This document shows, one piece after another, positions 20,107-28,676 of a stretch of 64,000 nt of DNA (position 1 is the first letter of the stretch; the number at the start of each line of letters is the position of its first letter). The notes below the pieces were generated by a model. It was not told the origin of the DNA, made no database searches, and saw nothing but the letters and a program-made list of their open reading frames with translations. This DNA comes from Cohnella phaseoli. GTDB taxonomy: Bacteria > Bacillota > Bacilli > Paenibacillales > Paenibacillaceae. Position numbers and translations under genes: made by a program. The stretch lies in contig NZ_QRDZ01000024.1 of NCBI RefSeq assembly GCF_003386235.1, positions 1-64,000 of the forward strand. The letters are read 5' to 3'.

Positions 20107-20139
20107 ATAAAAATCCTGCCTTGAAGGCAGGATTTTAAT
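20107..20139 (-). terminator. Intrinsic terminator after the DUF4349 lipoprotein gene
   Basis: AAAATCCTGCCTT pairs with AAGGCAGGATTTT around a very tight loop (20110-20136), followed on the minus strand by TTTTTATTTT. It lies 20 bases past the lipoprotein stop codon and insulates the dcw cluster from upstream transcription. The sequence is nearly symmetric and could also work on the plus strand. Confidence 0.85.
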
Positions 20140-20157
20140 AAAAAATATTTTACGAGA

Positions 20158-21303
20158 TTAACGATTCTCGTCTTGCGAGCTTGCATCATTCGTTTCCGTC
20201 GCGGTTCCGTTCTCTGAAGCGGCCTCCTCGTCAGACTCCATAGCTTCGCCGCTCTCCTGGCGCTCTCTATTCCAGGCCTTGCGTTTCTCCAGGGAGGCTT
20301 TGCGTCGCGCCGCGCCGCGCTTGCGGACAATATAATACGTCGGAATCCCTAGAACGGCAACAACGATGAGCACAGGCAGCATCGCCGCCAGCACGACTAG
20401 CAGCCCTTCGCCGAACTGCCTAAGCACGTTTGCGCTGCCGCTTAGCGCATCCGAAATCCGATCCCCGAAGTCCTTCTCCTTCTCCTTCTTCTCTTCCTTC
20501 CGGATCTCCTCCGTATCCGACTGATACAACCGCAGGTTCACCGTCGAGAAGGCGACGTTCTGATCGAGATAGCGCATCCGCCCCTTGATCTGCTCGATCG
20601 TCTCTTGCACCTGCGCCAACTGGTTCGCAAACTTGACCAGGTCATCGGTTTTCGTCGCCTTATTCATGAACTCGAGATAACGAGCTTCCAGCGTCTGCTG
20701 CGTCTTCAGCCTGGCTTCGAGATCGACGAACTCCTCAGTTACGTCGCTGCCCTGCACTTCGCGCTCGAACTTCAAATTGTCGATCTGCTGCATCTTCTCC
20801 AGAAATGAAGAAAAACCCGTTGAAGGCACCTTGATCACAAAACTCGCTCCAACCTCGTTCGCATTGCGACTATCGGAAAATTGCAGCACATACGCGCCGC
20901 TCAGATGAATTTGATTCATCAGTTGTTCCTCTGCCGCTCGAAACTCCTTTACCTTCATGACCAAGTCCGCACGATAGATGACTTTGCGATCATAGCCCGC
21001 ATTGGCGTCCGCAATCGGACCGATGCCTCCCCCGGAGTAAGACGAAGCCCCCCCGCTTCCGGCCTGCGATGCTGAAGTTGTCTGAACGGCAGCCGAAGGC
21101 GCGGCTGCGGGGGCAGCCTCTTTCGACATGGTCAGCGATTCCATTTCAGGCGCGGCTGCGGATTGATCCGCGGTAGACATCTTAGACTTGCTCACCGAGT
21201 CCTTCGACGAGCTGCTGCACGCGGCAAGTCCCGCTGCCAGCAGCAGCGCAGCCATGACCAGCAGTAATCCTTTGCTCCACACGCCAATCCGATTCCCCTT
21301 CAT
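20158..21303 (-). CDS. DUF4349 family lipoprotein
   Basis: Predicted lipoprotein of 381 aa. A signal peptide ends in the lipobox LAAC with Cys29. A low-complexity S/A/Q-rich linker (30-95) leads to the DUF4349 domain (about 105-310), which contains a long coiled coil. A transmembrane helix near residue 320 and a basic, then E/S/T-rich tail follow. The molecular function of DUF4349 proteins is not known to me. The gene is separated from mraZ by a terminator and from ahcY by the palindromic element. Confidence 0.85.
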   Translation of the reverse strand: MKGNRIGVWSKGLLLVMAALLLAAGLAACSSSSKDSVSKSKMSTADQSAAAPEMESLTMSKEAAPAAAPSAAVQTTSASQAGSGGASSYSGGGIGPIADANAGYDRKVIYRADLVMKVKEFRAAEEQLMNQIHLSGAYVLQFSDSRNANEVGASFVIKVPSTGFSSFLEKMQQIDNLKFEREVQGSDVTEEFVDLEARLKTQQTLEARYLEFMNKATKTDDLVKFANQLAQVQETIEQIKGRMRYLDQNVAFSTVNLRLYQSDTEEIRKEEKKEKEKDFGDRISDALSGSANVLRQFGEGLLVVLAAMLPVLIVVAVLGIPTYYIVRKRGAARRKASLEKRKAWNRERQESGEAMESDEEAASENGTATETNDASSQDENR

Positions 21304-21387
21304 TCAAATCTCCCCTTTTTGTTTGTCTGGATAATGGATAGACGTGAACAAAAAGGAAAATGTTGCCGCGAAACCCGCAAAATTAAA

Positions 21388-21592
21388 AAGAGGCTGTCCC
21401 ATAAGTAAGGTCGTACAAGATAATCGATCAAGAAAAAAGTGCATATCTCTCCTGGAGAATACCTCATACGGTCCTGAAATCACCCCTTAACGGGTTTCAG
21501 GATCGTATAGCATCGGAAGGAGAGTTATGCACGATAGCATTCTCTATCGATTATCTTTTTGTACGACTTTTTTACTTATGGAGCAGCCTCTT
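21388..21592. mobile_element. MITE-like 205-bp imperfect palindrome
   Basis: Both halves pair along almost their whole length. Outer 21-base arms 21388-21408 and 21572-21592 match 19/21. Then GTCGTACAA (21410) pairs with 21559-21567 perfectly, GATAATCGAT (21419) with 21546-21555 perfectly, GTGCATA with 21526-21532, CTCTCCT with 21518-21524, and TCCTGAAA with 21495-21502. No credible reading frame lies inside. The ends match the palindrome at 56-103. No clear target-site duplication is visible. It sits 10 bases after the ahcY stop and may form its transcript 3' end. Confidence 0.7.
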
Positions 21593-21602
21593 CGACCTCG
21601 AA

Positions 21603-22865
21603 TTAGTGAGCGGTCCAGCTCTCCAAATATGCCTTTTGCTCTTCGGACAGCGTGTCGATGCCGATGCCGAGCGATTCCAGCTTCGTGCGAGCGACTCGTT
21701 CGTCCAGCTCGTACGGTACGTTGATGACCTGACTGCCGATATTCTCGTAATTCTCGTTCACATAGCGCAGAGCCATCGCCTGCAGCGCGAACGTCATATC
21801 CATAATTTCCGCAGGATGTCCGTCGCCTGCCGCCAGATTGACTAAGCGTCCTTCGGCAAGCACGTAAATTTTGCGTCCGTCCTTAAGCGTGTACTCCTCG
21901 ATGTTGCGGCGCACGATGCGTTTGGATACCGACAGCTCGGCCAGCTCCACCAAATTAACTTCAATGTCAAAGTGGCCCGCATTGGACAAAATCGCGCCAT
22001 CCTTCATGTTCGCGATATGATCGCCGCGAATGACGTCCTTGTTGCCCGTCACCGTTACGAAGAAATCGCCGACCTTGGCCGCGTCGGCCATCGACATGAC
22101 CGCAAAGCCGTCCATGTAAGCTTCAACCGCGCGAATCGCATCGACCTCGGTAACGACTACGTTCGCTCCGAGACCTTTCGCCCGCATCGCCACGCCTTTG
22201 CCGCACCAGCCGTAGCCGTTGACGACGACCGTCTTGCCGGCGACGACCAGGTTGGTCGTCCGGTTGATGCCGTCCCATACCGACTGTCCCGTGCCGTAAC
22301 GGTTATCGAACAAATATTTGCAATATGCGTCGTTGACGGCGACCATCGGGAACTTAAGCGAGCCGTCCTTTTCCATCGCCTTCAGGCGCAAAATGCCGGT
22401 CGTCGTCTCCTCCGCCCCGCCGCGAACTTGCGCAAGCAGGTCCTGACGCTCCGAATGAAGGATCGATACGAGATCGCCGCCGTCGTCGATAATGAGGTCT
22501 GGCTTCGTCTCCAGCGTCTTGACCATCAAATCTTTATATTCCTGCGGATCGGGATTGTATTTGGCATATACCGCGATACCGTCCTCGACGAGCGCCGCGC
22601 ATACGTCGTCCTGCGTAGACAGCGGATTGCTGCCGGTAATCACGACTTCCGCGCCTCCCGCTTGCACGACTTTAGCGAGATAAGCCGTCTTCGCTTCAAG
22701 ATGAAGGGAGATCGCGACGCGCAGCCCCTTAAACGGCTGATCGCGCTCGAACTCCTCGCGAATCCGGTTTAATACCGGCATATGCGCCTGCACCCAGTCG
22801 ATCTTAAGCTTGCCTTCCGGCGCGAGCGAAGGATCGCGCACAATGCTTTTCAAAGCGGTTTTCAT
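21603..22865 (-). CDS. ahcY: Adenosylhomocysteinase AhcY
   Basis: NAD-dependent hydrolase that splits S-adenosylhomocysteine to adenosine and homocysteine. 420 aa, the shorter form without the long insertion seen in many bacterial and eukaryotic enzymes. Visible: the substrate-site segment [30 protein letters not shown], the NAD-binding loop NGYGWCGKG, and the C-terminal [13 protein letters not shown] with GGAGG 10 bases upstream. Many Firmicutes use Pfs/LuxS instead. It lies between bshC and the dcw cluster, a place where Bacillus subtilis has no such gene. Confidence 0.96.
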   Translation of the reverse strand: MKTALKSIVRDPSLAPEGKLKIDWVQAHMPVLNRIREEFERDQPFKGLRVAISLHLEAKTAYLAKVVQAGGAEVVITGSNPLSTQDDVCAALVEDGIAVYAKYNPDPQEYKDLMVKTLETKPDLIIDDGGDLVSILHSERQDLLAQVRGGAEETTTGILRLKAMEKDGSLKFPMVAVNDAYCKYLFDNRYGTGQSVWDGINRTTNLVVAGKTVVVNGYGWCGKGVAMRAKGLGANVVVTEVDAIRAVEAYMDGFAVMSMADAAKVGDFFVTVTGNKDVIRGDHIANMKDGAILSNAGHFDIEVNLVELAELSVSKRIVRRNIEEYTLKDGRKIYVLAEGRLVNLAAGDGHPAEIMDMTFALQAMALRYVNENYENIGSQVINVPYELDERVARTKLESLGIGIDTLSEEQKAYLESWTAH

Positions 22866-22893
22866 AGGCCAAATTCCTCCATCGTTCTGTTAA

Positions 22894-24534
22894 TTATACG
22901 TTTTGCAAACCGTCTACGAGACGGTGGCCGCCGATCGCTTCGAAGGGAACGTCGTGCCATAGGGAAAGCCAGCTTGGACCGTAGCGGTTCCAGAAATGAA
23001 CCGTCCCGTACACCCTCTCCTGCGGTTTCGCGAGCGGGGAGAGCGATTGCCTGATCCGGTCCCATTGCCGCAGCGACGAATCGTGCCGCTTGGCGATGGC
23101 GTCGGCGGATCTTGCTTCCAGATACGAGATCTGCTCCAGAATGCGGTCCCGATTGCCGTCCGCAAGCCGAGTAAGTCCCGGCTGCAGCCCGGATACCGTC
23201 TTCATAATCGGCTCGTACAGGACAAGAAACTGCTCCTTGACCTGGCGGAACTGTTCATCCAGCTTCCATTCGTCCTGCTTGCCCAGCCATTCGGCGCGCA
23301 GCGTCTCCCAGTCCTCGATCGCTTGCTTGACGGTAAGCGAATATTTGTCCAATAAGCCCGCCACCGTCGGCTCGATATAGGTAAACGATTGACGGGGCAG
23401 CACGATCGGCATCTTCATGCCGAATTCTCGGAACGAGGGCCCCAGAATGGCCCAGTAGGCGATTTCCGCCGGTCCCAGCACAGTCGCCAGCACCGGGAGC
23501 AAATAATCCTGCATAAGCGGGCGGGTGAGCGCGTTCGTGCTCAGCAGATCGGGGCGTCGATCGGTAAGCTCCAACATCTCTTCGCGAGAATGGGAGACAA
23601 TTCCTCGGCGATCGATGAAACGGCCTTCGTCTTTATGAAGCAGCAGCCTGCCCTGCTCATGATGAAGAAATAAGTTCGCGCTGCCCGGAGCGGTCTCCGC
23701 CTGCAGCTTAAAGCCTTGCTCCAGCACCCGCCCCTCTCCGGCCTTAAGCGCCGTCTCGAGATCGTCGCTGCGAGCGATCAGTTCGCGGAACATCGGTCCT
23801 TCAAGCGCGCGAAGATTCGGATCGTCGGCATCCAGCAGCAGCAGTCCCTGCTTGCCGAACCAGTCCGCCAGCAGCCGCGCAAAAGCGAGGCTTAGCGACG
23901 GGGCGTCCGACACATGGCTCTGCAGCCGCTCCAACACTTGGGGCTTAAACTCCGAGTCCGGCAGCTGGGCGGCCAGCTCTTGAAGCGCCGCGGACCACAT
24001 CTCCGCCGACAAAGGCGTCCGGCTGACCGCAAGTCGCGGTCCCTCCGGACGCTCGATACGAATGCGTCTTGCCTCTCCGCCTGGCGACTGCACGTTCACA
24101 TGGTTCGCCTCGTCGAAATCGTGATCCTCTCCGGCGATCCAGAACACCGGCACGACCGGCCGCGACAATCTGCGCTCCGCATCCCGCGCCGCTTGAATGA
24201 CGGACAGCGCCTTGTAATAAATCAGGAGCGAGCCGCCGAACAGGCCTGCCTGCTGGCCTCCGACAACGACCAGCGCGCCTTCGCGCAGCTTACCCAGCGA
24301 CTTCTCCGTCTCCGCGCAGCTCGGAAGCTGACGATGATAAGCTTGAATCGCTTCGGCCACTCGCCGAAGCTCGGCCCGCTTGTCGGTCGTATCGTCCAGG
24401 TAGGCCGCCCGGCTCTCCCACGAACGCTCCTCCGCAGGATGGCTGCCGAGCAGCTCCAACACTTGCAAATCTCCCAATCTATAACGCTCTGCCAATGACG
24501 AACGATTAGAATCCGTATAAGATGTAATATTCAA
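22894..24534 (-). CDS. bshC: Bacillithiol biosynthesis cysteine-adding enzyme BshC
   Basis: Probable ligase that adds cysteine to glucosaminyl-malate in the last step of bacillithiol synthesis. 546 aa. Nucleotide-binding family segments GGQQAGLFGGSLLIYYK (about residues 91-107) and FWIAGEDHDFDEANH are clear, and a long coiled coil lies in the C-terminal third (about 385-480). The start is TTG 24534 with a G-rich site upstream. bshC (yllA) lies near mraZ in Bacillus too, here separated from it by ahcY and the lipoprotein gene. Confidence 0.94.
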   Translation of the reverse strand: MNITSYTDSNRSSLAERYRLGDLQVLELLGSHPAEERSWESRAAYLDDTTDKRAELRRVAEAIQAYHRQLPSCAETEKSLGKLREGALVVVGGQQAGLFGGSLLIYYKALSVIQAARDAERRLSRPVVPVFWIAGEDHDFDEANHVNVQSPGGEARRIRIERPEGPRLAVSRTPLSAEMWSAALQELAAQLPDSEFKPQVLERLQSHVSDAPSLSLAFARLLADWFGKQGLLLLDADDPNLRALEGPMFRELIARSDDLETALKAGEGRVLEQGFKLQAETAPGSANLFLHHEQGRLLLHKDEGRFIDRRGIVSHSREEMLELTDRRPDLLSTNALTRPLMQDYLLPVLATVLGPAEIAYWAILGPSFREFGMKMPIVLPRQSFTYIEPTVAGLLDKYSLTVKQAIEDWETLRAEWLGKQDEWKLDEQFRQVKEQFLVLYEPIMKTVSGLQPGLTRLADGNRDRILEQISYLEARSADAIAKRHDSSLRQWDRIRQSLSPLAKPQERVYGTVHFWNRYGPSWLSLWHDVPFEAIGGHRLVDGLQNV

Positions 24535-24696
24535 AGGGAACTTTCCCCCCGATCTGTCGTTGTGCTATCCAAAATCGATTGTACACAACAGCAGTCGGAT
24601 CGTCAAAAGATTTGCGCCAAACGAAGGCGACGTTCGCGCTAGATCATATATACGTCCTGCATCCTTCTCGCGTTCGGGCTGATGCACAGCCGTGCC

Positions 24697-25092
24697 TCAA
24701 TCCGACGCGATCGGAAAAACAATCGCTAGCAGCATCAAGATGATATAAAGCACGGACAGGCCGAAAAAGCTCAGTCTCCAGACCGCCCGCAGCAGCTTCC
24801 GCGGATCGACCTTGCCCCGGGCCCTGTTCTGCGCGTTGCCGATCAAACCGCCGCCGACCAACATGACGAGAAGCAGAAAAAACGGTCCGAAGCTCGTCCC
24901 CAGCCGATCGTTCAGCAGAGACGCGACGCAACCGAACAGAAACGCCGTCGTAACGTCCATCGACAATTGGATCGCGCTCTTCTTGTCGTTGCCCCTGATC
25001 GTCATGATGACGTAAACGAGTATAAACGGAATAATCGGCACCGTAGCCAAAAAAGCATATGATTGGACAAGTGCGTTCCAGATGGAGCCCAT
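24697..25092 (-). CDS. DUF3397 family membrane protein
   Basis: Membrane protein of 131 aa with four predicted helices (about 8-30, 43-60, 67-85 and 104-126), a short basic loop with NRARGKVDPRKLLR, and no catalytic motif. It matches the DUF3397 pattern of small Bacillales membrane proteins; no function is known. ATG with GAGGTGA just upstream. It starts 20 bases after panE and is likely cotranscribed with it. The 160 bases between it and bshC show nothing clear. Confidence 0.75.
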   Translation of the reverse strand: MGSIWNALVQSYAFLATVPIIPFILVYVIMTIRGNDKKSAIQLSMDVTTAFLFGCVASLLNDRLGTSFGPFFLLLVMLVGGGLIGNAQNRARGKVDPRKLLRAVWRLSFFGLSVLYIILMLLAIVFPIASD

Positions 25093-25112
25093 ACGTCACC
25101 TCGTATCGTAGT

Positions 25113-26030
25113 TCATTTCAGCGCTTTGACAAGCGCCGTCGCCATACGATTCCATGGCGCGTCCAAACCTTTCCCGATCGCCATGCGCACGATCATCCCG
25201 TTGATCGCTTCAACCTCGGTTTCCCTGCCCGCCTCAACGTCCTGGAGCATGGAAGAGCGATTGCCGGCCGTCGCTTCGCCAACTCGCAAAATCGCGTTCC
25301 ACAGATCGGCGGCCTCCCCTTCGAGGCCGTAAGCGCCGAGCACATCGTGCGTCTCCCGAAACAAAGCCCGCGCCAGTTCAAGCCGATCCGGCGAATTCGC
25401 AATTTCGCCGTTCGGGATGCGCAGAATCGCCGTAAGCGGATTGATGACCGCATTGATCAGCAGCTTGCGCATCATTTCGTTATTCAACTGTTTCGACAGA
25501 AAAACGGAAAATCCTCCCTCCGTCAGCATTCGTTCGACAGCTTGCAGCCGCTCCCGTCGAGTATGCCCGTCGTCGCCCAGACGGATATCTCCGCTTCCGG
25601 TATGCCTTACGCGCGCTCCGTTTAATCTCAGAGCGCCTTCGGTCGTCACCGCCGCGACGATTTCCCTGTCCGGCAGCGCGTCCCGCAACGCTTCGATGTG
25701 ACCGATCCCGTTCTGAAACGCAACGACCGTACCGCCAGGCGCTACAAGCTCGAATAGACGCGCCAAAAACCTCTCCGTAAGAGCCGTCTGCTTGACCGCC
25801 AAAAGCACGATGCCGTCCATCGGCTCGGCGTTCTCCCAAGCGCACGCGAAGGCAGGCAGCAACCTTTCCCCGCCGCCCGCCTCTTCTAGCGCCAAGCCCT
25901 CAGCATTCAGCCGCTCCGCCTGTTCCCGCGTTCTCGTCCATACGACGCATTCGCGCCCCGCAGCATACAGTTTTCCGGCAAGCAGCAGCCCTAGCGAACC
26001 TCCGCCCAGCACAACCGTTTTTTCGTCCAT
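25113..26030 (-). CDS. panE: 2-dehydropantoate 2-reductase (PanE/ApbA family)
   Basis: NADPH-dependent ketopantoate reductase of 305 aa, needed for pantothenate and CoA synthesis. The N-terminal Rossmann motif is VVLGGGSLGLLLAGKL. The C-terminal domain has KLLINAVINPLTAI, with the catalytic Lys and Asn, and EVEAINGMIV. Start at ATG 26030 with GGAG 7 bases upstream; the open frame extends far upstream through the rsfA terminator and gene, but that part is non-coding. In Bacillus the orthologue ylbQ also follows rsfA. Confidence 0.92.
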   Translation of the reverse strand: MDEKTVVLGGGSLGLLLAGKLYAAGRECVVWTRTREQAERLNAEGLALEEAGGGERLLPAFACAWENAEPMDGIVLLAVKQTALTERFLARLFELVAPGGTVVAFQNGIGHIEALRDALPDREIVAAVTTEGALRLNGARVRHTGSGDIRLGDDGHTRRERLQAVERMLTEGGFSVFLSKQLNNEMMRKLLINAVINPLTAILRIPNGEIANSPDRLELARALFRETHDVLGAYGLEGEAADLWNAILRVGEATAGNRSSMLQDVEAGRETEVEAINGMIVRMAIGKGLDAPWNRMATALVKALK

Positions 26031-26077
26031 CTTCTCGCTCCGTCCCCGCTTGTCCCGCGCGTCCCTATAACCAAATG

Positions 26078-26106
26078 AATATATTCTCTTAAAGATACCA
26101 AAGCAA
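26078..26106 (-). promoter_or_regulatory. Likely sigma-A promoter of panE
   Basis: Minus-strand TTGCTT (26101-26106) and TATATT (26078-26083) are separated by exactly 17 bases, about 50 bases before the panE start. The -35 box overlaps the tail of the rsfA terminator. Confidence 0.5.
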
Positions 26107-26132
26107 AACCCGCAGGGATAGCCCTGCGGGTT
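26101..26132 (-). terminator. Intrinsic terminator after rsfA
   Basis: AACCCGCAGGG (26107-26117) pairs perfectly with CCCTGCGGGTT (26122-26132) around a 4-base loop, followed on the minus strand by TTTTGCTTTGG. It lies 15 bases after the rsfA stop codon. Confidence 0.88.
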
Positions 26133-26146
26133 CGATCGCATACTGC

Positions 26147-26788
26147 CTATTCGATTCGTTCGAGATTTCCGTTGGCGTCCATCTTGAACTTTGCCCGTTC
26201 CTCTTCGGCCTCTTCTGTCAGAAAGGCCAGCTTGCGCGCCCTGTCCATAATGCGGATCAGCGCTTTGTAATCGTCGTTGACGACCTGATAGTCCGTTTGC
26301 ACCTCGCTGACTTCCTTCGATAGCCGTTCGTTCGTCTCGCTCAAGCCGGCGATTCTTTCTTCCTTCTCTTTGAGCTCCTTCTCGAGATGGCGAATTTGCT
26401 TGCTCATCTCCTGAACGGTATTCTTCCATTGGCGCAAATAACGAATGATCGATTCAAGCGACAGCGATTCCGCCGATAGCAGCTCTTGCTTGCCGCTTTC
26501 ACCTTCCTCCACGTTAAGCCTTTCAGATCCGGAAAGCGAAATCCCCTGCTTTTTGAGATAATTCCGTTTCTGGCGCTGTTGCTTGGCTAGTCCGATCGCT
26601 TCGTTGTATCTTTTGCGCACGCAGCTGTTCCAACGAAACCCGCAAGCCGCGGAAGTACGGGCGATTCGTTGCCCCACTTCCTCGAAAGCGGACAGTTGCG
26701 TACTGCCCTCGCGAATATGGCGCAGCGTAACCTCCGCCAATATCAGGTCGTCATCGGGACTCCATGCGTCTTGTCTCGCAGCCGTCAT
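26147..26788 (-). CDS. rsfA: Prespore regulator of the RsfA family
   Basis: DNA-binding protein of 213 aa. The N-terminal Myb/SANT-like domain (about 7-65) has WSPDDDLILAEVTLRHIREG and the RWNSCVRKRYNEAI recognition segment. A long coiled coil (about 100-185) should mediate dimerisation. This is the RsfA architecture; in Bacillus RsfA tunes sigma-F-dependent genes in the forespore. RBS AAGGAGGG precedes the ATG. A weak sigma-F-like pair (GCATA, then 15 bases, then GCAAAATAT) lies upstream near 26815-26845 and is unproven. It is divergent from the DUF2626 gene. Confidence 0.88.
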   Translation of the reverse strand: MTAARQDAWSPDDDLILAEVTLRHIREGSTQLSAFEEVGQRIARTSAACGFRWNSCVRKRYNEAIGLAKQQRQKRNYLKKQGISLSGSERLNVEEGESGKQELLSAESLSLESIIRYLRQWKNTVQEMSKQIRHLEKELKEKEERIAGLSETNERLSKEVSEVQTDYQVVNDDYKALIRIMDRARKLAFLTEEAEEERAKFKMDANGNLERIE

Positions 26789-27020
26789 GTTGCCCTTCCC
26801 TCCTTAAGCATCGCATATATTTTGCTGCTTTCTTCATTTCTATGCCCGTAGTAGAATTCATAGAATCTATCGGATACTCCTATTTATATCCACTTTTTCT
26901 GTCACTATACCTTGCAAAAACGCAAAAGAGAGCCGTTGCGAAGCTGCGCATAACCTTAGTTAAACCGGGGAACGTTAAGGGAACGCTGAAAAGTTTGCCG
27001 ATTCGTCACGACTTGTTGGG

Positions 27021-27049
27021 TTTACACGCCTATGCGAAGCCGTTATAAT
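27021..27049 (+). promoter_or_regulatory. Sigma-A promoter of the DUF2626 gene
   Basis: TTTACA (27021-27026) and TATAAT (27044-27049) with a 17-base spacer, a near-consensus vegetative promoter 45 bases before the start codon. The rest of the 300-base rsfA/DUF2626 divergent region shows no gene. Confidence 0.8.
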
Positions 27050-27093
27050 ATGCTTTAGAAATCGTCTTTGCGCGTATGAGAGGGGTATTCACA

Positions 27094-27330
27094 ATGGCAC
27101 GAATGTTTAGGGTCCTCGGTTTCTGGACGCTGGCGATTGCCCTGATGGCGTTTGCGGGAGACATGTATGAGTTCGCCCTGCTGTTCTTTATCCAAACGGC
27201 CGTCTTCTTTCTGATCGGCTATTTGAACTTTACCGAGCGGACGTATCTTCTCGTATTCTGGGGCTACATGGTTCTGGCTTTTCTCGGATTCACCTATTGG
27301 TCCGTCTTCGAGATGGGCATTCCCGTGTAA
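27094..27330 (+). CDS. DUF2626 family small membrane protein
   Basis: Membrane protein of 78 aa with three hydrophobic helices (about 6-20, 24-40 and 50-70) and short loops (MYEF, NFTERTY). It matches the DUF2626 family of Bacillales; the function is unknown. ATG 27094 has AGAGGGG 8 bases upstream and is preferred over the ATG at 27076, which lies within that site. It is a single-gene unit with its own near-consensus promoter and a strong terminator, which suggests steady vegetative expression. Confidence 0.85.
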   Translation: MARMFRVLGFWTLAIALMAFAGDMYEFALLFFIQTAVFFLIGYLNFTERTYLLVFWGYMVLAFLGFTYWSVFEMGIPV

Positions 27331-27372
27331 GCTGCGAAGCCGGATACATACCGAACATCGAGTGACAACAGT

Positions 27373-27410
27373 AAAACGCCTTCAGCGTCCAAGATGCTGA
27401 AGGCGTTTTT
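27373..27410 (+). terminator. Bidirectional intrinsic terminator
   Basis: A perfect 14-bp stem, AAAACGCCTTCAGC (27373-27386) with GCTGAAGGCGTTTT (27396-27409), and a T run on both strands. It ends the DUF2626 gene on the plus strand and the methyltransferase gene on the minus strand. Confidence 0.92.
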
Positions 27411-27413
27411 CCG

Positions 27414-28598
27414 TCATTTGGATGGCGTTGCGAATATTTGCACCTTGAAAAGCTCGCTCATCCCATCCGACAGCAGCAGCTGTCGAATCGCGCGGTTACG
27501 GCGTACAATCGGATGAAACGGATCGGAATAGCTGTGCGCGATCAAACGCTCCATAATGCCCGCCTCGACGAGAAACCGCTTTTGCGTGCCGTACCAAATT
27601 TCCTTCGCCCCATGTCGTTCCATGCTACGGCGAATATGACTGAAATTCACATGCGCGGTGATATCCTGCTGTCCCGGCCAAGCATACGGATCGTTATGCG
27701 CCCTATGCTCCCGATAGCAGAGCAGCGTTCCGTCCATCCGGTGCGTTCCGGTCAACTCCGTCGTTTCATCGCCGTAGTCGATAAAAACAAACAGAGCTCG
27801 TTTGAACCGTGCTGCAACCGCAGTCGCCCAGTCGGCGCCGTCGAGATTAATCTCGATAGTCTGATTCTCGCGCAGCCCGACGCCTTCCTCGCGAAGCCAT
27901 TCGATCAACCGAGTATCGGTAGGCTCCATGAGGCAAGGAATAAATCGGCCATCCTCGGCGCATGCAACTGCCCATTCGCGCAGCTCTCCGTCCTTCATGA
28001 CGAGCCGATGGACGGGAAAAGCATCGAGCAATTCGTTGGCGACGACGATGACCGGTCTGTCGGACGGCACGAACCGCTGCCACTCCGATTCGTCCGTTAC
28101 GCGCGCACGTCCTTCGCGGATATAAGACTCCAGCTCCCGCCCAGCCTCGCTCCGATGCGACGGATTCCCATCGATAACGGTCACCGAGAACGACAGCGCT
28201 TGTTCCAATACCGAGGAGGAGTCGGTTTCCGCAGTCGTCCACGTATCCATAAGCTGTCGGCTAAGCCGGCCTGTGCCGCCTCCCCAATCGAGCACCTCTA
28301 CCGTCTCCCCCGTTCCGAAATGGGCAAAGGCGACTTCCCGCAGCCAGCGAGCCAGACTGTCCCCCATCGCGTCTCCGATATAGGCGCTCGTATAGAAATC
28401 TCCTTCCCTTCCCACTTTCGAGGAACCGGAGCGATAATAGCCAAAATCGGGATGATAGAGACAAAGCGACATATAATGGTGAAAGGGAATGGCGGACAAC
28501 TCCGCTCCGTCGGCACCGATTCCCCTCTTGCCTCCCGCTGCGACGCTCTCTGCGATCGCGGCCTGCAAGGAAGGATGCCGAGCTTGGGCCATATCCAT
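27414..28598 (-). CDS. MidA/COG1565-type SAM-dependent methyltransferase
   Basis: Protein of 394 aa. It has the N-terminal family segment IPFHHYMSLCLYHPDFGYY, the SAM-binding loop LDWGGGTGRLSRQL (about residue 100), VIVVANELLDAFPVHR and FIDYGDE, all typical of the COG1565 family. The mitochondrial relative (NDUFAF7/MidA) methylates an arginine of a complex I subunit; the bacterial substrate is not established. It stands alone between a shared terminator and a divergent gene. Confidence 0.87.
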   Translation of the reverse strand: MDMAQARHPSLQAAIAESVAAGGKRGIGADGAELSAIPFHHYMSLCLYHPDFGYYRSGSSKVGREGDFYTSAYIGDAMGDSLARWLREVAFAHFGTGETVEVLDWGGGTGRLSRQLMDTWTTAETDSSSVLEQALSFSVTVIDGNPSHRSEAGRELESYIREGRARVTDESEWQRFVPSDRPVIVVANELLDAFPVHRLVMKDGELREWAVACAEDGRFIPCLMEPTDTRLIEWLREEGVGLRENQTIEINLDGADWATAVAARFKRALFVFIDYGDETTELTGTHRMDGTLLCYREHRAHNDPYAWPGQQDITAHVNFSHIRRSMERHGAKEIWYGTQKRFLVEAGIMERLIAHSYSDPFHPIVRRNRAIRQLLLSDGMSELFKVQIFATPSK

Positions 28599-28676
28599 TC
28601 TATCCGCACCTTTTCCAAGTGGTATTGAAAGTTTATAATAGCATAGAATCGGACGCCGCAGGAAAGGAGTGACCCG

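Noticed and set aside
21304-21600. Insertion sequence with transposase
   Set aside because: No transposase-like reading frame exists in the interval; only a non-coding palindrome.
26031-26429. N-terminal extension of PanE by 133 codons
   Set aside because: It runs through the rsfA terminator and antisense-frame rsfA sequence; the Rossmann motif starts right after ATG 26030.
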